This document shows positions 16,274 to 24,188 of a DNA stretch of 49,782 nt, piece after piece. Under the pieces are notes generated by a model, which ran no database searches, was not told where the DNA came from, and was given only the letters and a program-made list of their open reading frames with translations. The DNA is from Agromyces sp. NDB4Y10. Lineage in GTDB: Bacteria; Actinomycetota; Actinomycetes; Actinomycetales; Microbacteriaceae. Made by a program: the position numbers and the translations under genes. Each line of letters starts with the position of its first letter. The first letter of the stretch is position 1. Where the stretch lies: contig NZ_LQGY01000054.1 in the NCBI RefSeq assembly GCF_001620055.1, positions 1 to 49,782 of the forward strand. Direction: 5' to 3'.

Positions 16274-17587
16274 TCAGCGGTGCGGGTACGGGCGCTCGAG
16301 CGAGCCCGTGTACAGCTGCTGAGGGCGGCCGATCTTGGTCTGCGGGTCGAGGTTCATCTCGCGCCAGTGCGCGATCCAGCCGGGAAGGCGGCCGATCGCG
16401 AACAGCACCGTGAACATGCGCGTCGGGAAGCCCATCGCCTTGTAGATGACGCCGGTGTAGAAGTCGACGTTCGGGTACAGGCGACGCTGCTTGAAGTAGT
16501 CGTCCTCCAGGGCGAACTGCTCGAGCTCCTTGGCGATGTCGAGCAGCGGGTCGTTCACGCCGAGGCCCTCGAGCACGGCATCCGCGCTCTGCTTGACGAT
16601 CTTCGCGCGCGGGTCGTAGTTCTTGTAGACCCGGTGGCCGAAGCCCATGAGCTTGACGCCGTCCTCCTTGTTCTTCACGCGCTCGACGAACTTGCCGACG
16701 CCCTCGCCGGAGTCGCGGATGCGCGCGAGCATCTGGAGGACCGCCTCGTTCGCCCCGCCGTGCAGCGGACCGGACAGCGCCTGGATGCCGGCCGAGATCG
16801 ACGCGTACAGGTTGGCCCCGGTCGATCCGACGAGCCGGACGGTCGAGGTTGACGCGTTCTGCTCGTGGTCCTCGTGGAGGATGAGCAGCCGGTCGAGCGC
16901 CTTGGCGAGCGTGGGGTCGATCGAGTAGGGCTCGGCCATGTTGCCGAAGTTCAGTCGCAGGAAGTTCTCGACGAAGTTCAGCGAGTTGTCGGGGTAGAGG
17001 AACGCCTGGCCGATGCTCTTCTTGTGGGCGTAGGCGGCGATGACCGGGAGCTTCGCGAGCAGGCGGATCGTCGTGAGCTCGACGTGGTCGAGGTCGTGCG
17101 GGTCGGACGAGTCCTCGTAGTACGTCGAGAGCGCCGCGACGGCGCTCGAGAGCACGGCCATGGGGTGCGCGGTGTGCGGCAGCGCCGAGAAGAAGCGCTT
17201 GAGGTCCTCGTGGAGGAGCGTGTGCCGGCGGATCTTCTCGTCGAACTCGCCGAGCTGGTCGGCCGTGGGCAGCTCGCCGTAGATGAGCAGCCAGGCCACC
17301 TCGAGGTACGTGGAGTGCTCGGCGAGCTGCTCGATCGGGAAGCCGCGGTACCGGAGGATGCCCTGTTCGCCGTCGATGTAGGTGATCGACGAGCGCGTGG
17401 ACGCGGTGTTCACGAAGCCGTAGTCGAGCGCGGTGAGGCCGGTCTGCCGTGTGAGCGTCGAGAGGTCGATGCTCGAGTTGCCCTGGGCTGCGGCGTGGAT
17501 GGGGAACTCGGCGGTTCCGCCGGGGAAGGCCAGCGTGGCGGTGTCGGGACGGTCGGCCCCGGGCGCGGTGTTCACGACGTCGCTCAC
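16274..17587 (-). CDS. gltA: Citrate synthase
   Basis: The 437-residue enzyme condenses acetyl-CoA and oxaloacetate to start the TCA cycle. The length and the N-terminal beta domain (FPGGTAEFPI; LDYGFVNTASTRSSITYIDG) mark the hexameric type II enzyme, which is usually inhibited by NADH. Catalytic segments are visible: SGPLHGGANEAV with its active-site His, GFGHRVYKNYDPRA with the second His, and the aspartate of NVDFYTG. The GTG at 17587 is preceded by AGGAGA, and homologues begin at about this point; an upstream frame extension would lack a ribosome binding site. Confidence 0.95.
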   Translation of the reverse strand: MSDVVNTAPGADRPDTATLAFPGGTAEFPIHAAAQGNSSIDLSTLTRQTGLTALDYGFVNTASTRSSITYIDGEQGILRYRGFPIEQLAEHSTYLEVAWLLIYGELPTADQLGEFDEKIRRHTLLHEDLKRFFSALPHTAHPMAVLSSAVAALSTYYEDSSDPHDLDHVELTTIRLLAKLPVIAAYAHKKSIGQAFLYPDNSLNFVENFLRLNFGNMAEPYSIDPTLAKALDRLLILHEDHEQNASTSTVRLVGSTGANLYASISAGIQALSGPLHGGANEAVLQMLARIRDSGEGVGKFVERVKNKEDGVKLMGFGHRVYKNYDPRAKIVKQSADAVLEGLGVNDPLLDIAKELEQFALEDDYFKQRRLYPNVDFYTGVIYKAMGFPTRMFTVLFAIGRLPGWIAHWREMNLDPQTKIGRPQQLYTGSLERPYPHR

Positions 17588-17665
17588 GGCATCTCCTGTG
17601 ATCGTCACTTGCGGGGTCACCTGCTTTCCGGCCCCGTGCCGGTCGGCGTCGGCGGCCCGCACTAC

Positions 17666-17671
17666 AGCCTA
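17666..17671 (-). promoter_or_regulatory. -10 box (TAGGCT) for gltA
   Basis: On the minus strand TAGGCT lies about 78 bases before the GTG, with a weak GACAAT-like -35 about 16 bases further upstream. It predicts a leader of about 72 bases that holds the AGGAGA ribosome binding site. Confidence 0.45.
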
Positions 17672-17777
17672 GACGGGCCGAGCGGGCATTGTCGCATCCA
17701 CCAAGAGATCGCACCTTCGGTTGACGGATGCCACAGATCAGCCCGCCGGATGCCCCCGCGACCTCACCCGGACCCGG

Positions 17778-18893
17778 TCAGCGGACCGCGGTGGCGCGAA
17801 GGCGCGCCGCGGCGGAGGCCACCCGTTCGTCGGGCGCGGTGAGCGACAACCGCACGTGCTCGGGGAAGTGCGTGCCGTAGAAGTGCCCCGGACCGGCGAG
17901 GATCCCCAGGTCGGCGAGTCGACCGATCGAGTCCCAGGCGTCGCGGCCCTCCGTCGCCCACAGGTAGAGTCCCGCCTCGCTGTGGTCGATGCGGAACCCC
18001 GCGTCCTCGAGGGCGCCCCGCAGCTGCTCGCGGCGGCCGCGGTAGCGCTCCTTCTGCTCGGCGACGTGCGCCTCGTCGCCGAGGGCGACCGTCATCGCCG
18101 CCTGCAGGGGCGCCGGAACCATGAGGCCGGCGTGCTTGCGGGCCGTCGTGAGCCGGGCGATCGAGTCGTGGCATCCCGCCACGAACGCGGCGCGGTAGCC
18201 GGCCATGTTCGACTGCTTCGACAGCGAGTAGATGGCGAGCACCCCCGAGGTGTCGCCGCCGGTCACGCGCGGGTCGAGGATGCTCGGCACGGCACCCTCG
18301 CGCCACGGACCCTCCCACCCGAGTTCGGCGTAGCACTCGTCGCCCACGATGACCGCGCCGAGCTCGCGCGCGCGACCGACCGCCGCGCGGAGCTGCTCGA
18401 CGTCGAGGACCCGGCCGTCCGGGTTGCCCGGCGAGTTGAGCCACACCAGCCGGGTCTCCTCAGGCCACTCGGCGGGGTCGTCGGAGGCCATCGATCGGGC
18501 CCCGGCGAACACGGCGCCCATCTCGTACGTCGGGTACGCCGCACGAGGATGCACGACGACGTCGCCCTGCCCCACGCCGAGCATGAACGGCAGCAGGGCC
18601 ACCAGCTCCTTCGACCCGATGGTGGGCAGCACGTCGTCGGCGGCGAGTCCGGTCACGCCGCGGCGGCGCTCGTACCACGCGACGATGGCGCGGCGCAGCG
18701 CCGCGGTGCCCACCGTGGTCGGGTACGCGTGCGCGTCGGTCGCCGCCGCGAGGGCCTCTCGCACGACGGGCGGCGTGGAGTCGACCGGCGAGCCGATGGA
18801 CAGGTCGACGAGCCCGTCACGATGCGCGGCGGCGCGCTGGCGATACGGGACCATGAGGTCCCAGGGGTACTCGGGCAGGGCGCCGAGCGCCAT
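17778..18893 (-). CDS. dapC: Succinyldiaminopimelate aminotransferase
   Basis: The 371-residue fold-type I PLP enzyme interconverts N-succinyl-2-amino-6-ketopimelate and N-succinyl-LL-diaminopimelate, the step between DapD and DapE. Motifs are the N-terminal YPWDLMVPYR, SPGNPDGR, the PLP-binding Lys in YSLSKQSNMAGYR, and VRLSLTAPDERV near the end. The ATG at 18893 lies two bases after the ferredoxin stop, so the two genes are coupled. A ferredoxin-dapC pair is a recurrent actinobacterial arrangement and supports this assignment over a general aspartate aminotransferase. Confidence 0.88.
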   Translation of the reverse strand: MALGALPEYPWDLMVPYRQRAAAHRDGLVDLSIGSPVDSTPPVVREALAAATDAHAYPTTVGTAALRRAIVAWYERRRGVTGLAADDVLPTIGSKELVALLPFMLGVGQGDVVVHPRAAYPTYEMGAVFAGARSMASDDPAEWPEETRLVWLNSPGNPDGRVLDVEQLRAAVGRARELGAVIVGDECYAELGWEGPWREGAVPSILDPRVTGGDTSGVLAIYSLSKQSNMAGYRAAFVAGCHDSIARLTTARKHAGLMVPAPLQAAMTVALGDEAHVAEQKERYRGRREQLRGALEDAGFRIDHSEAGLYLWATEGRDAWDSIGRLADLGILAGPGHFYGTHFPEHVRLSLTAPDERVASAAARLRATAVR

Positions 18894-18895
18894 GC

Positions 18896-19216
18896 TCAGT
18901 GGCCCTGGGGCGGCAGGGCGGCGACGAGCGGGTGGTCCTTGGCGATCACGCCGACCTTGGCGGCACCGCCGGGCGAGCCGATGTCGTCGAAGAACTCGAC
19001 GTTGGCCTTGTAGTAGTCGGCCCACTCGTCGGGCAGGTCGTCCTCGTAGTAGATGGCCTCGACGGGGCACACGGGCTCGCAGGCGCCGCAGTCGACGCAC
19101 TCGTCGGGGTGGATGTAGAGGGAGCGTTCACCCTCGTAGATGCAGTCGACGGGGCACTCGTCGATGCAGGCGCGGTCCTTCACATCGACGCACGGCAGGG
19201 CGATGACATAGGTCAC
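18896..19216 (-). CDS. fdxA: 7Fe ferredoxin
   Basis: The 106-residue cytosolic electron carrier has eight Cys at 9, 17, 21, 25, 40, 43, 46 and 50. The spacing matches mycobacterial FdxA-type ferredoxins with one [3Fe-4S] and one [4Fe-4S] cluster, in which one Cys (here Cys25) is not a ligand. The C-terminal part ([23 protein letters not shown]) is typical of the family. The start is GTG at 19214-19216, with GAAGGGA about 15 bases upstream. It heads the fdxA-dapC unit. A -10-like TAGACT at 19253-19258 overlaps the stop of the upstream gene. Confidence 0.93.
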   Translation of the reverse strand: MTYVIALPCVDVKDRACIDECPVDCIYEGERSLYIHPDECVDCGACEPVCPVEAIYYEDDLPDEWADYYKANVEFFDDIGSPGGAAKVGVIAKDHPLVAALPPQGH

Positions 19217-19255
19217 GGTGGGTCGGTGTCCCTTCGATGAGGCTGGAAGGCCAGT

Positions 19256-19702
19256 CTACGCGTGCGTCGCGCGCGGGTGCGCTACGGCGGCGCCGCGTGA
19301 CGGGAGCGACGGCCACGCGACGACGAGGACGGCGATGAGTGCGGGCGCGACCGACCAGATCGTGCCGACGATCCCGCTCGCGACGAGGACGGAACCGCCC
19401 GGCCCCGGCAGGGACAGGAGGGCGACGGCAGCGACGACCCCCACCGACGCACCGATCGCCGCCACGCGCCCGCCGGCCACCATGCGGATGCCGATGAGCA
19501 GTGCCGCCACGCCGACGAGCCCGGCGACCAGCCCCCACGGGATCGAGACATCGCCGATCTGCCACGCGTGGCGGTGGCCGACCGTCGCGACCGTGCCGTA
19601 GACGACGCCCACCGCCACCGCGATGGCGATCGTCCGCACGCGGGCGGACATCGACGTGCGCGGTTCGCGATCGCGCTCGACCGGCGCGTTCCCGCCGCTC
19701 AT
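19256..19702 (-). CDS. Small four-helix membrane protein, function unknown
   Basis: The protein has 148 residues and four predicted transmembrane segments at about 24-42, 55-76, 80-98 and 104-129. A charged N-terminus (VERDREPRTS) and a short polar tail flank them. The ATG at 19702 forms an ATGA overlap with the stop of the upstream lipoprotein gene, so the two are translationally coupled. It may belong to DUF6113, but I cannot confirm this. No functional motif is visible. Confidence 0.7.
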   Translation of the reverse strand: MSGGNAPVERDREPRTSMSARVRTIAIAVAVGVVYGTVATVGHRHAWQIGDVSIPWGLVAGLVGVAALLIGIRMVAGGRVAAIGASVGVVAAVALLSLPGPGGSVLVASGIVGTIWSVAPALIAVLVVAWPSLPSRGAAVAHPRATHA

Positions 19703-20148
19703 GGCGCGACGCTGACGGCGTAGCTCACCGTCGTGCCCTCCCCGGCGAGCACCACGAGGTGCTCGCCGTTCGAGTAGAGGATGCCGGACGCCGACTGCGC
19801 CGACCCGGAGGTCTGCTCGGTGAATCCCGCCTGCTCGAGCGCCGCCGCCGCCTCCCCCACGGGGTCGGCCGCCGACGAGGTCACCACGACGACCCACCCG
19901 GCGGAGCCGCCGGAGCCGCCGCTCAACTCGATCTCGCCGTCGATCACGGGGACCGACGCCGGGAAGTCGGCCGGCAGGTCGCCGCCGAGGCTCACGTCTC
20001 CGCCGGTGGCGCCCTCCACCGCGTCCTCGACGTTGCGGTTCACGAACTCGTCGACCGGGTTGCCGGTGCACCCGGCGAGGAGGCCGACGGAGAGGGCGGC
20101 CGCGAACGCGGCCCGGATCGCGCGAACGCGTCGGGGGGAGGCAGGCAT
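19699..20148 (-). CDS. Predicted lipoprotein, function unknown
   Basis: The protein has 149 residues. A basic N-terminus and hydrophobic stretch end in the lipobox LLAGC (Cys27). The mature part is acidic, Gly- and Ser-rich, with a short FVNRNVEDAVEGATGGDVSL segment and a repeated beta pattern (GWVVVVTSSAADPVGEAAAAL). The segment AALEQAGFTEQTSGSAQSA and the closing beta strands resemble small PASTA-like or DUF-type lipoproteins, but I cannot name the family. It is coupled by ATGA to the membrane protein downstream. Confidence 0.72.
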   Translation of the reverse strand: MPASPRRVRAIRAAFAAALSVGLLAGCTGNPVDEFVNRNVEDAVEGATGGDVSLGGDLPADFPASVPVIDGEIELSGGSGGSAGWVVVVTSSAADPVGEAAAALEQAGFTEQTSGSAQSASGILYSNGEHLVVLAGEGTTVSYAVSVAP

Positions 20149-20155
20149 GCGGCCG

Positions 20156-20161
20156 AGTCTA
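20156..20161 (-). promoter_or_regulatory. -10 box (TAGACT) seven bases before the lipoprotein gene; predicted leaderless promoter
   Basis: On the minus strand TAGACT is followed by CGGCCGC and the ATG at 20148, the same arrangement as at dapE. Confidence 0.5.
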
Positions 20162-20189
20162 CCGTCGGGGCCTGCAGCAGCGGATGGCG

Positions 20190-20195
20190 TAGCGT
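20190..20195 (+). promoter_or_regulatory. -10 box (TAGCGT) for the enoyl-CoA hydratase gene
   Basis: TAGCGT lies 41 bases before the ATG at 20237, leaving a leader that holds GGGAAGGA. It is about 30 bases from the divergent lipoprotein promoter. Confidence 0.35.
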
Positions 20196-20236
20196 GGTCG
20201 CCGTCGGGCACCGGCGCCCGTCGGGAAGGACCACGA

Positions 20237-21049
20237 ATGACCGAGCATCCTGCAGGCGACCCCGCGACGCCCGCCGTCCGCGTCGAACGCGACGGCGTGG
20301 TGGCGACCGTCGTCATCGATCGCCCGTCGGCACTGAACGCCCTCTCCCCCGAGGTGCTGCGCGACCTCGCCGAGGCGTTCGACGGACTCGCGGCCGAGGG
20401 CGACGCCGTGCGCGGCGTGATCGTCGTCGGCGAGGGCGGCCGCGCCTTCGTCGCGGGTGCCGACATCCGCTCGCTCGGCGGGCTCACCCCCGACGAGGGC
20501 GCCGACGCCGCACGCCTGGGCCACCGCGTGGCGGCGACGATCGAGGCGTTCCCGGCGCCCGTGATCGCGTGCGTCGACGGGTTCGCGCTCGGCGGCGGCC
20601 TCGAGCTCGCGCTCGCCTGCGACCTGATCTATGCGACGGATGCCTCGGCCTTCGGCCAGCCCGAGGTGCGCCTCGGCCTGATCCCGGGATTCGGCGGCAC
20701 GGTGCGCCTCCCCCGTGCGGTCGGCCCTGCCCTCGCGAAGGAGCTCATCTACACCGGCCGGCGCATCGGCGCGGCGGAGGCCGAGGCCGCCGGACTCGTC
20801 TCCCGGCGGTTCCCCGATCGCGAGACACTGCTCGAGGGCGCACGCGCGACCATCGCCGAGGTGGCGGAGAACGCCTGGACGGCGGTCGCGCTGGCCAAGC
20901 GCGTGCTCGTCGCGGCGACCGGCACGCCGACCGCGGTCGCGACCGACCTCGAGGTCGAGGGCTTCGCCGACGCGTTCCGCACGGACGACATGCGCGAGGG
21001 CGTGGCGGCGTTCCTCGAGAAGCGCTCGCCCCGATTCGCGGGGCGCTGA
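20237..21049 (+). CDS. Enoyl-CoA hydratase/isomerase family protein
   Basis: The 270-residue crotonase-fold protein has both catalytic glutamates of true hydratases: Glu123 in GGGLELALACDL and Glu143 in GQPEVRLG. The oxyanion-hole segment is FVAGADI at 71-77. This supports hydration of trans-2-enoyl-CoA in fatty acid oxidation or a related acyl-CoA pathway. The start is the ATG at 20237 with GGGAAGGA upstream. No acyl-CoA dehydrogenase or thiolase is nearby, so chain-length preference and pathway are open. Confidence 0.85.
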   Translation: MTEHPAGDPATPAVRVERDGVVATVVIDRPSALNALSPEVLRDLAEAFDGLAAEGDAVRGVIVVGEGGRAFVAGADIRSLGGLTPDEGADAARLGHRVAATIEAFPAPVIACVDGFALGGGLELALACDLIYATDASAFGQPEVRLGLIPGFGGTVRLPRAVGPALAKELIYTGRRIGAAEAEAAGLVSRRFPDRETLLEGARATIAEVAENAWTAVALAKRVLVAATGTPTAVATDLEVEGFADAFRTDDMREGVAAFLEKRSPRFAGR

Positions 21050-21065
21050 CCCCGGAGACGACGAA

Positions 21066-21096
21066 GCCGGGCGCCCCGTCGACGGGGACGCCCGGC
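21066..21096. terminator. Hairpin between convergent enoyl-CoA hydratase and M23 peptidase genes
   Basis: GCCGGGCG-CCCCGTC pairs with GACGGGG-A-CGCCCGGC in a 15-pair stem with one bulged base and essentially no loop. It lies between the two converging genes and may serve both. Confidence 0.65.
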
Positions 21097-21116
21097 CTGC
21101 GCCGAGGTGCCGGGGG

Positions 21117-21923
21117 TCAGCCGGTGACGTTGGCCTGGAGCCAGGCCATGCCGTCGAACCGGACGCCGTCGGCGCCGTACATCTCGAGGTGGAGGTGCGG
21201 CCCGGTCGACTGGCCGGTCGAACCGACCGCACCGAGCGGGTCGCCGGCGCTGACGCGCTGGCCCGCGGACACCTGGATGGAGCCGTACTGCATGTGGGCG
21301 TACAGCGAGGTGATCAGCACGCCGTTGATGTTGTGCTGCACCTCGACGTACGCGCCGTAGCCGCCGCCCGCCTCGGTCGCGGTGATGACCACGCCGTCGG
21401 CGATGGAGACGATGGGGGCGCCTGCACCGGGGTTGAAGTCGACGCCGTCGTGCTCGGTCGAGCAGCCGCCGCAGGGGGCCACGCGCGGACCGAAGCCGTC
21501 GGAGGTGCGCGAGGGGTCGACGGGCCAGACGACGCGCGGCGACTCGAGCAGCGACACGTCGCCGACGCCGGCGACGCTCGACTCGATGGGCGGCGGAGCC
21601 GCCTCGACATCCCACTCGCCGATGTCGATCGGCTGCAGGGTCGCCTCGGCGCTCACCTCGAGCGTCTGGGAACGCTCGGAGACGGGGCCGCTCGCGGGGG
21701 CGTAGACCGAGGCGCGGACCTCGGTGTCGGTGGCGGACACGGCGAGCGCGGGGACGCTCGTCGCGAGCAGCATGCCGCCGGCGAGGGACATCGCGGCGAG
21801 CGACATCGCGGACCGGACGGGGGCGGTGCCGCTGCGACGCGCTCGGGGGGCGCGGTCGCGTCGCGGGAGGAGGCTGGGGCGGGGGCGTGCGGCCGCGCGG
21901 CGGCCATGGGGGCGATGGGTCAT
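21117..21923 (-). CDS. M23 family metallopeptidase, secreted (peptidoglycan hydrolase)
   Basis: The 268-residue protein has a very basic N-terminus, a hydrophobic signal segment ending in VPAL-A near residue 61, a linker and a C-terminal LytM domain. The zinc ligands are His158 and Asp162 (EHDGVDFNPG) and His245 in GPHLHLEM; His210 and His243 complete the active site. A CGGC pair (151, 154) may form a disulfide. It probably cleaves peptide bridges of the cell wall outside the membrane. The ATG at 21923 lies just after a GTAAC direct repeat that resembles an MtrA site. Confidence 0.85.
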   Translation of the reverse strand: MTHRPHGRRAAARPRPSLLPRRDRAPRARRSGTAPVRSAMSLAAMSLAGGMLLATSVPALAVSATDTEVRASVYAPASGPVSERSQTLEVSAEATLQPIDIGEWDVEAAPPPIESSVAGVGDVSLLESPRVVWPVDPSRTSDGFGPRVAPCGGCSTEHDGVDFNPGAGAPIVSIADGVVITATEAGGGYGAYVEVQHNINGVLITSLYAHMQYGSIQVSAGQRVSAGDPLGAVGSTGQSTGPHLHLEMYGADGVRFDGMAWLQANVTG

Positions 21924-21947
21924 AAAGTCACAAGGGGGGGTTTCGTA

Positions 21948-21964
21948 CGTAACAATTGCGTAAC
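21948..21964. promoter_or_regulatory. GTAAC-N6-GTAAC direct repeat, candidate MtrA-binding site
   Basis: CGTAAC occurs twice, 11 bases apart, which is one helical turn, with AATTG between. It lies 25 to 41 bases upstream of the M23 peptidase start. The actinobacterial response regulator MtrA binds direct repeats with GTAAC-like halves, and cell-wall hydrolase genes are among its known targets. The assignment is inferred from repeat format and gene identity. Confidence 0.5.
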
Positions 21965-21972
21965 TGGCGTAT

Positions 21973-21990
21973 CGGGTTTCGAAGAACCCG
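21973..21990. repeat. Inverted repeat CGGGTT/AACCCG upstream of the M23 peptidase gene
   Basis: The arms CGGGTT and AACCCG flank a six-base centre that contains the palindrome TTCGAA. It lies next to the GTAAC repeat in the most AT-rich stretch of the neighbourhood and could be a second regulator site. Confidence 0.35.
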
Positions 21991-22032
21991 ACAACCATAC
22001 GACCCCGTTTCTGTGAACTTCATCAACCGGGC

Positions 22033-22070
22033 GAGCGGATGCCGCGAACCGAGGCTCGCGGCATCCGCTC
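22033..22070 (-). terminator. typA terminator, perfect 15-bp stem built from the GGATGCC motif
   Basis: The left arm (22033-22047) and right arm (22056-22070) pair perfectly over 15 bases around an eight-base loop. Each arm contains the 10-mer CGGATGCCGC or its complement. It lies 12 bases downstream of the typA stop on the minus strand. No T-run follows. Confidence 0.7.
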
Positions 22071-22081
22071 GGACCACCGGC

Positions 22082-23986
22082 TCAGCCCTGCTTCTTGAGG
22101 CGCGAGGCGGCACGAGCACGTGCCGTCGCGTCGAGCTCCACCTTGCGGATCCGCACCTTCTCGGGCGTGACCTCGACGCACTCGTCCTCGCGTGCGAACT
22201 CGAGGCACTCCTCGAGCGTGAGCTGGCGCGACGGCGTCATCGACTCGAACGTGTCGGCCGTCGACGAACGCATGTTCGTGAGCTTCTTCTCCTTGGTGAT
22301 GTTCACGTCCATGTCGTCGTTGCGCGAGTTCTCGCCGATGACCATGCCCTCGTAGACCTCCTCGGTGGGGTTCACGAAGAAGGTCATGCGCGCCTGCAGC
22401 GCGATGATCGCGAACGGCGTCACCACGCCGGCCCGGTCGGCGACGATCGAGCCGTTGTTGCGCGTCGTGATCGTGCCCGCCCACTCGTCGTACCCGTGCG
22501 AGATCGCGTTGGCGATGCCCGTACCGCGCGTGATCGTGAGGAACTCGGTGCGGAAGCCGATGAGCCCGCGGCTCGGGACGATGAACTCCATGCGCACCCA
22601 GCCGGTGCCGTGGTTCGACATGCCGTCCATGCGGCCCTTGCGCGCGGCGAGGAGCTGCGTGATCGCGCCGAGGTACTCCTCCGGCGCATCGATCGTCAGG
22701 TGCTCGTACGGCTCGTGGACCTTGCCGTCGACGGTCTTCGTGACGACCTGCGGCTTGCCGACGGTGAGCTCGAAGCCCTCGCGGCGCATCTGCTCGACCA
22801 GGATGGCGAGCGCCAGCTCGCCGCGGCCCTGCACCTCCCAGGCGTCGGGCTTGCCGATGTCGAGGACCTTGAGCGAGACGTTGCCGATGAGCTCGCGGTC
22901 GAGGCGGTCCTTGACCATGCGCGCCGTGAGCTTGTGGCCCTTCACCTTGCCCACGAGCGGGGAGGTGTTGGTGCCGATCGTCATCGAGATGGCGGGGTCG
23001 TCGACCGAGATGGCCGGCAGCGGCCGCACGTCCTCCGGGTCGGCGAGCGTCTCGCCGATCGTGATCTCGTCGATGCCGGCGACCGCGATGATGTCGCCGG
23101 GACCGGCCTCCTCGGCCGGGTGGCGCTCGAGCGCCTTCGTCTTCAGCAGTTCGGTGATGCGCACGTTCGAGTGCGAGCCGTCGTGGCGCACCCACGCGAC
23201 CGTCTGCCCCTTGCGGATGGTGCCGTTGAACACGCGGAGCAGCGCGAGGCGGCCGAGGAACGGCGACGCGTCGAGGTTGGTCACCCAGGCCTGCAGCGGC
23301 GCCTCGTCGTCGTACGTCGGCGCCGGGATGTGGGTCAGGATCGCCTCGAAGAGCGGCTCGAGGTCGTCGCTGTCCGGCAGCGAGCCATCCGCGGGCTTGG
23401 TGGTCGAAGCCCGGCCCGCCTTGCCCGACGCGTAGACGACGGGCACGTCGAGGATGGCATCGAGGTCGAGGTCGGGCACGTCGTCGGCGAGGTCGGAGGC
23501 GAGGCCGAGGAGCAGGTCCTGGCTCTCGGCGACGACCTCGTCGATGCGCGCGTCGGGCCGGTCGGTCTTGTTGACGAGCAGGATGACGGGCAGGCGCGCC
23601 TCGAGCGCCTTGCGCAGCACGAACCGCGTCTGCGGCAGCGGCCCCTCGCTCGCGTCGACGAGCAGGACGACGCCGTCGACCATCGACAGGCCTCGCTCGA
23701 CCTCGCCGCCGAAGTCGGCGTGCCCCGGGGTGTCGATCACGTTGATCGTGACCGGGCCGGATGCCGCGTGGCGTCCGTTGTACTCCACCGCCGTGTTCTT
23801 GGCGAGGATCGTGATGCCCTTCTCGCGCTCGAGCTCGTTGGAGTCCATCGCCCGCTCGTCGACGTGCGCGTGCTCGGCGAACGAGTGGGTCTGCTTGAGC
23901 ATGGCGTCGACGAGGGTCGTCTTGCCGTGGTCGACGTGGGCGACGATCGCGACGTTGCGCAGGTCGTTGCGGGTGGCCTTGGCCAT
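22082..23986 (-). CDS. typA: Translational GTPase TypA/BipA
   Basis: The 634-residue ribosome-associated GTPase is involved in ribosome assembly and stress adaptation. GTPase motifs are AHVDHGKTT (G1), [15 protein letters not shown] (G3) and NKTD (G4), followed by EF-G-like domains and the BipA-specific C-terminal domain ([39 protein letters not shown]). The start ATG at 23986 has GAGGA upstream. The insertion around residues 160-220, with several Asp residues ([15 protein letters not shown]), is usual for actinobacterial TypA. The gene appears monocistronic between two strong hairpins. Confidence 0.96.
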   Translation of the reverse strand: MAKATRNDLRNVAIVAHVDHGKTTLVDAMLKQTHSFAEHAHVDERAMDSNELEREKGITILAKNTAVEYNGRHAASGPVTINVIDTPGHADFGGEVERGLSMVDGVVLLVDASEGPLPQTRFVLRKALEARLPVILLVNKTDRPDARIDEVVAESQDLLLGLASDLADDVPDLDLDAILDVPVVYASGKAGRASTTKPADGSLPDSDDLEPLFEAILTHIPAPTYDDEAPLQAWVTNLDASPFLGRLALLRVFNGTIRKGQTVAWVRHDGSHSNVRITELLKTKALERHPAEEAGPGDIIAVAGIDEITIGETLADPEDVRPLPAISVDDPAISMTIGTNTSPLVGKVKGHKLTARMVKDRLDRELIGNVSLKVLDIGKPDAWEVQGRGELALAILVEQMRREGFELTVGKPQVVTKTVDGKVHEPYEHLTIDAPEEYLGAITQLLAARKGRMDGMSNHGTGWVRMEFIVPSRGLIGFRTEFLTITRGTGIANAISHGYDEWAGTITTRNNGSIVADRAGVVTPFAIIALQARMTFFVNPTEEVYEGMVIGENSRNDDMDVNITKEKKLTNMRSSTADTFESMTPSRQLTLEECLEFAREDECVEVTPEKVRIRKVELDATARARAASRLKKQG

Positions 23987-24130
23987 GGTTGGTCCTCGCG
24001 TGGCCGCCGGTCGCCGTGGGCTCCGGGGCGCGGATCGGCAGCGCGGAAGGCGCTGGATGGGGTCGGTGGGAGCGCGGTGGGCCGAACGGCACGGATCGCG
24101 CCAGACCAGCCTACCCTGTCGCCGGAACGG

Positions 24131-24169
24131 CGGACGCCCGGCATCCGTCTCGCGGATGCCGGGCGTCCG
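24131..24169 (-). terminator. Terminator of the peptide ABC operon, perfect 17-bp stem with GGATGCC/GGCATCC
   Basis: Arms at 24131-24147 and 24153-24169 pair perfectly over 17 bases around a five-base loop. The core GGCATCC and GGATGCC face each other in the stem, as in the typA terminator. It lies 20 bases after the stop of the ATPase gene. Confidence 0.7.
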
Positions 24170-24188
24170 GCAGTTCACACCCTCGGCG

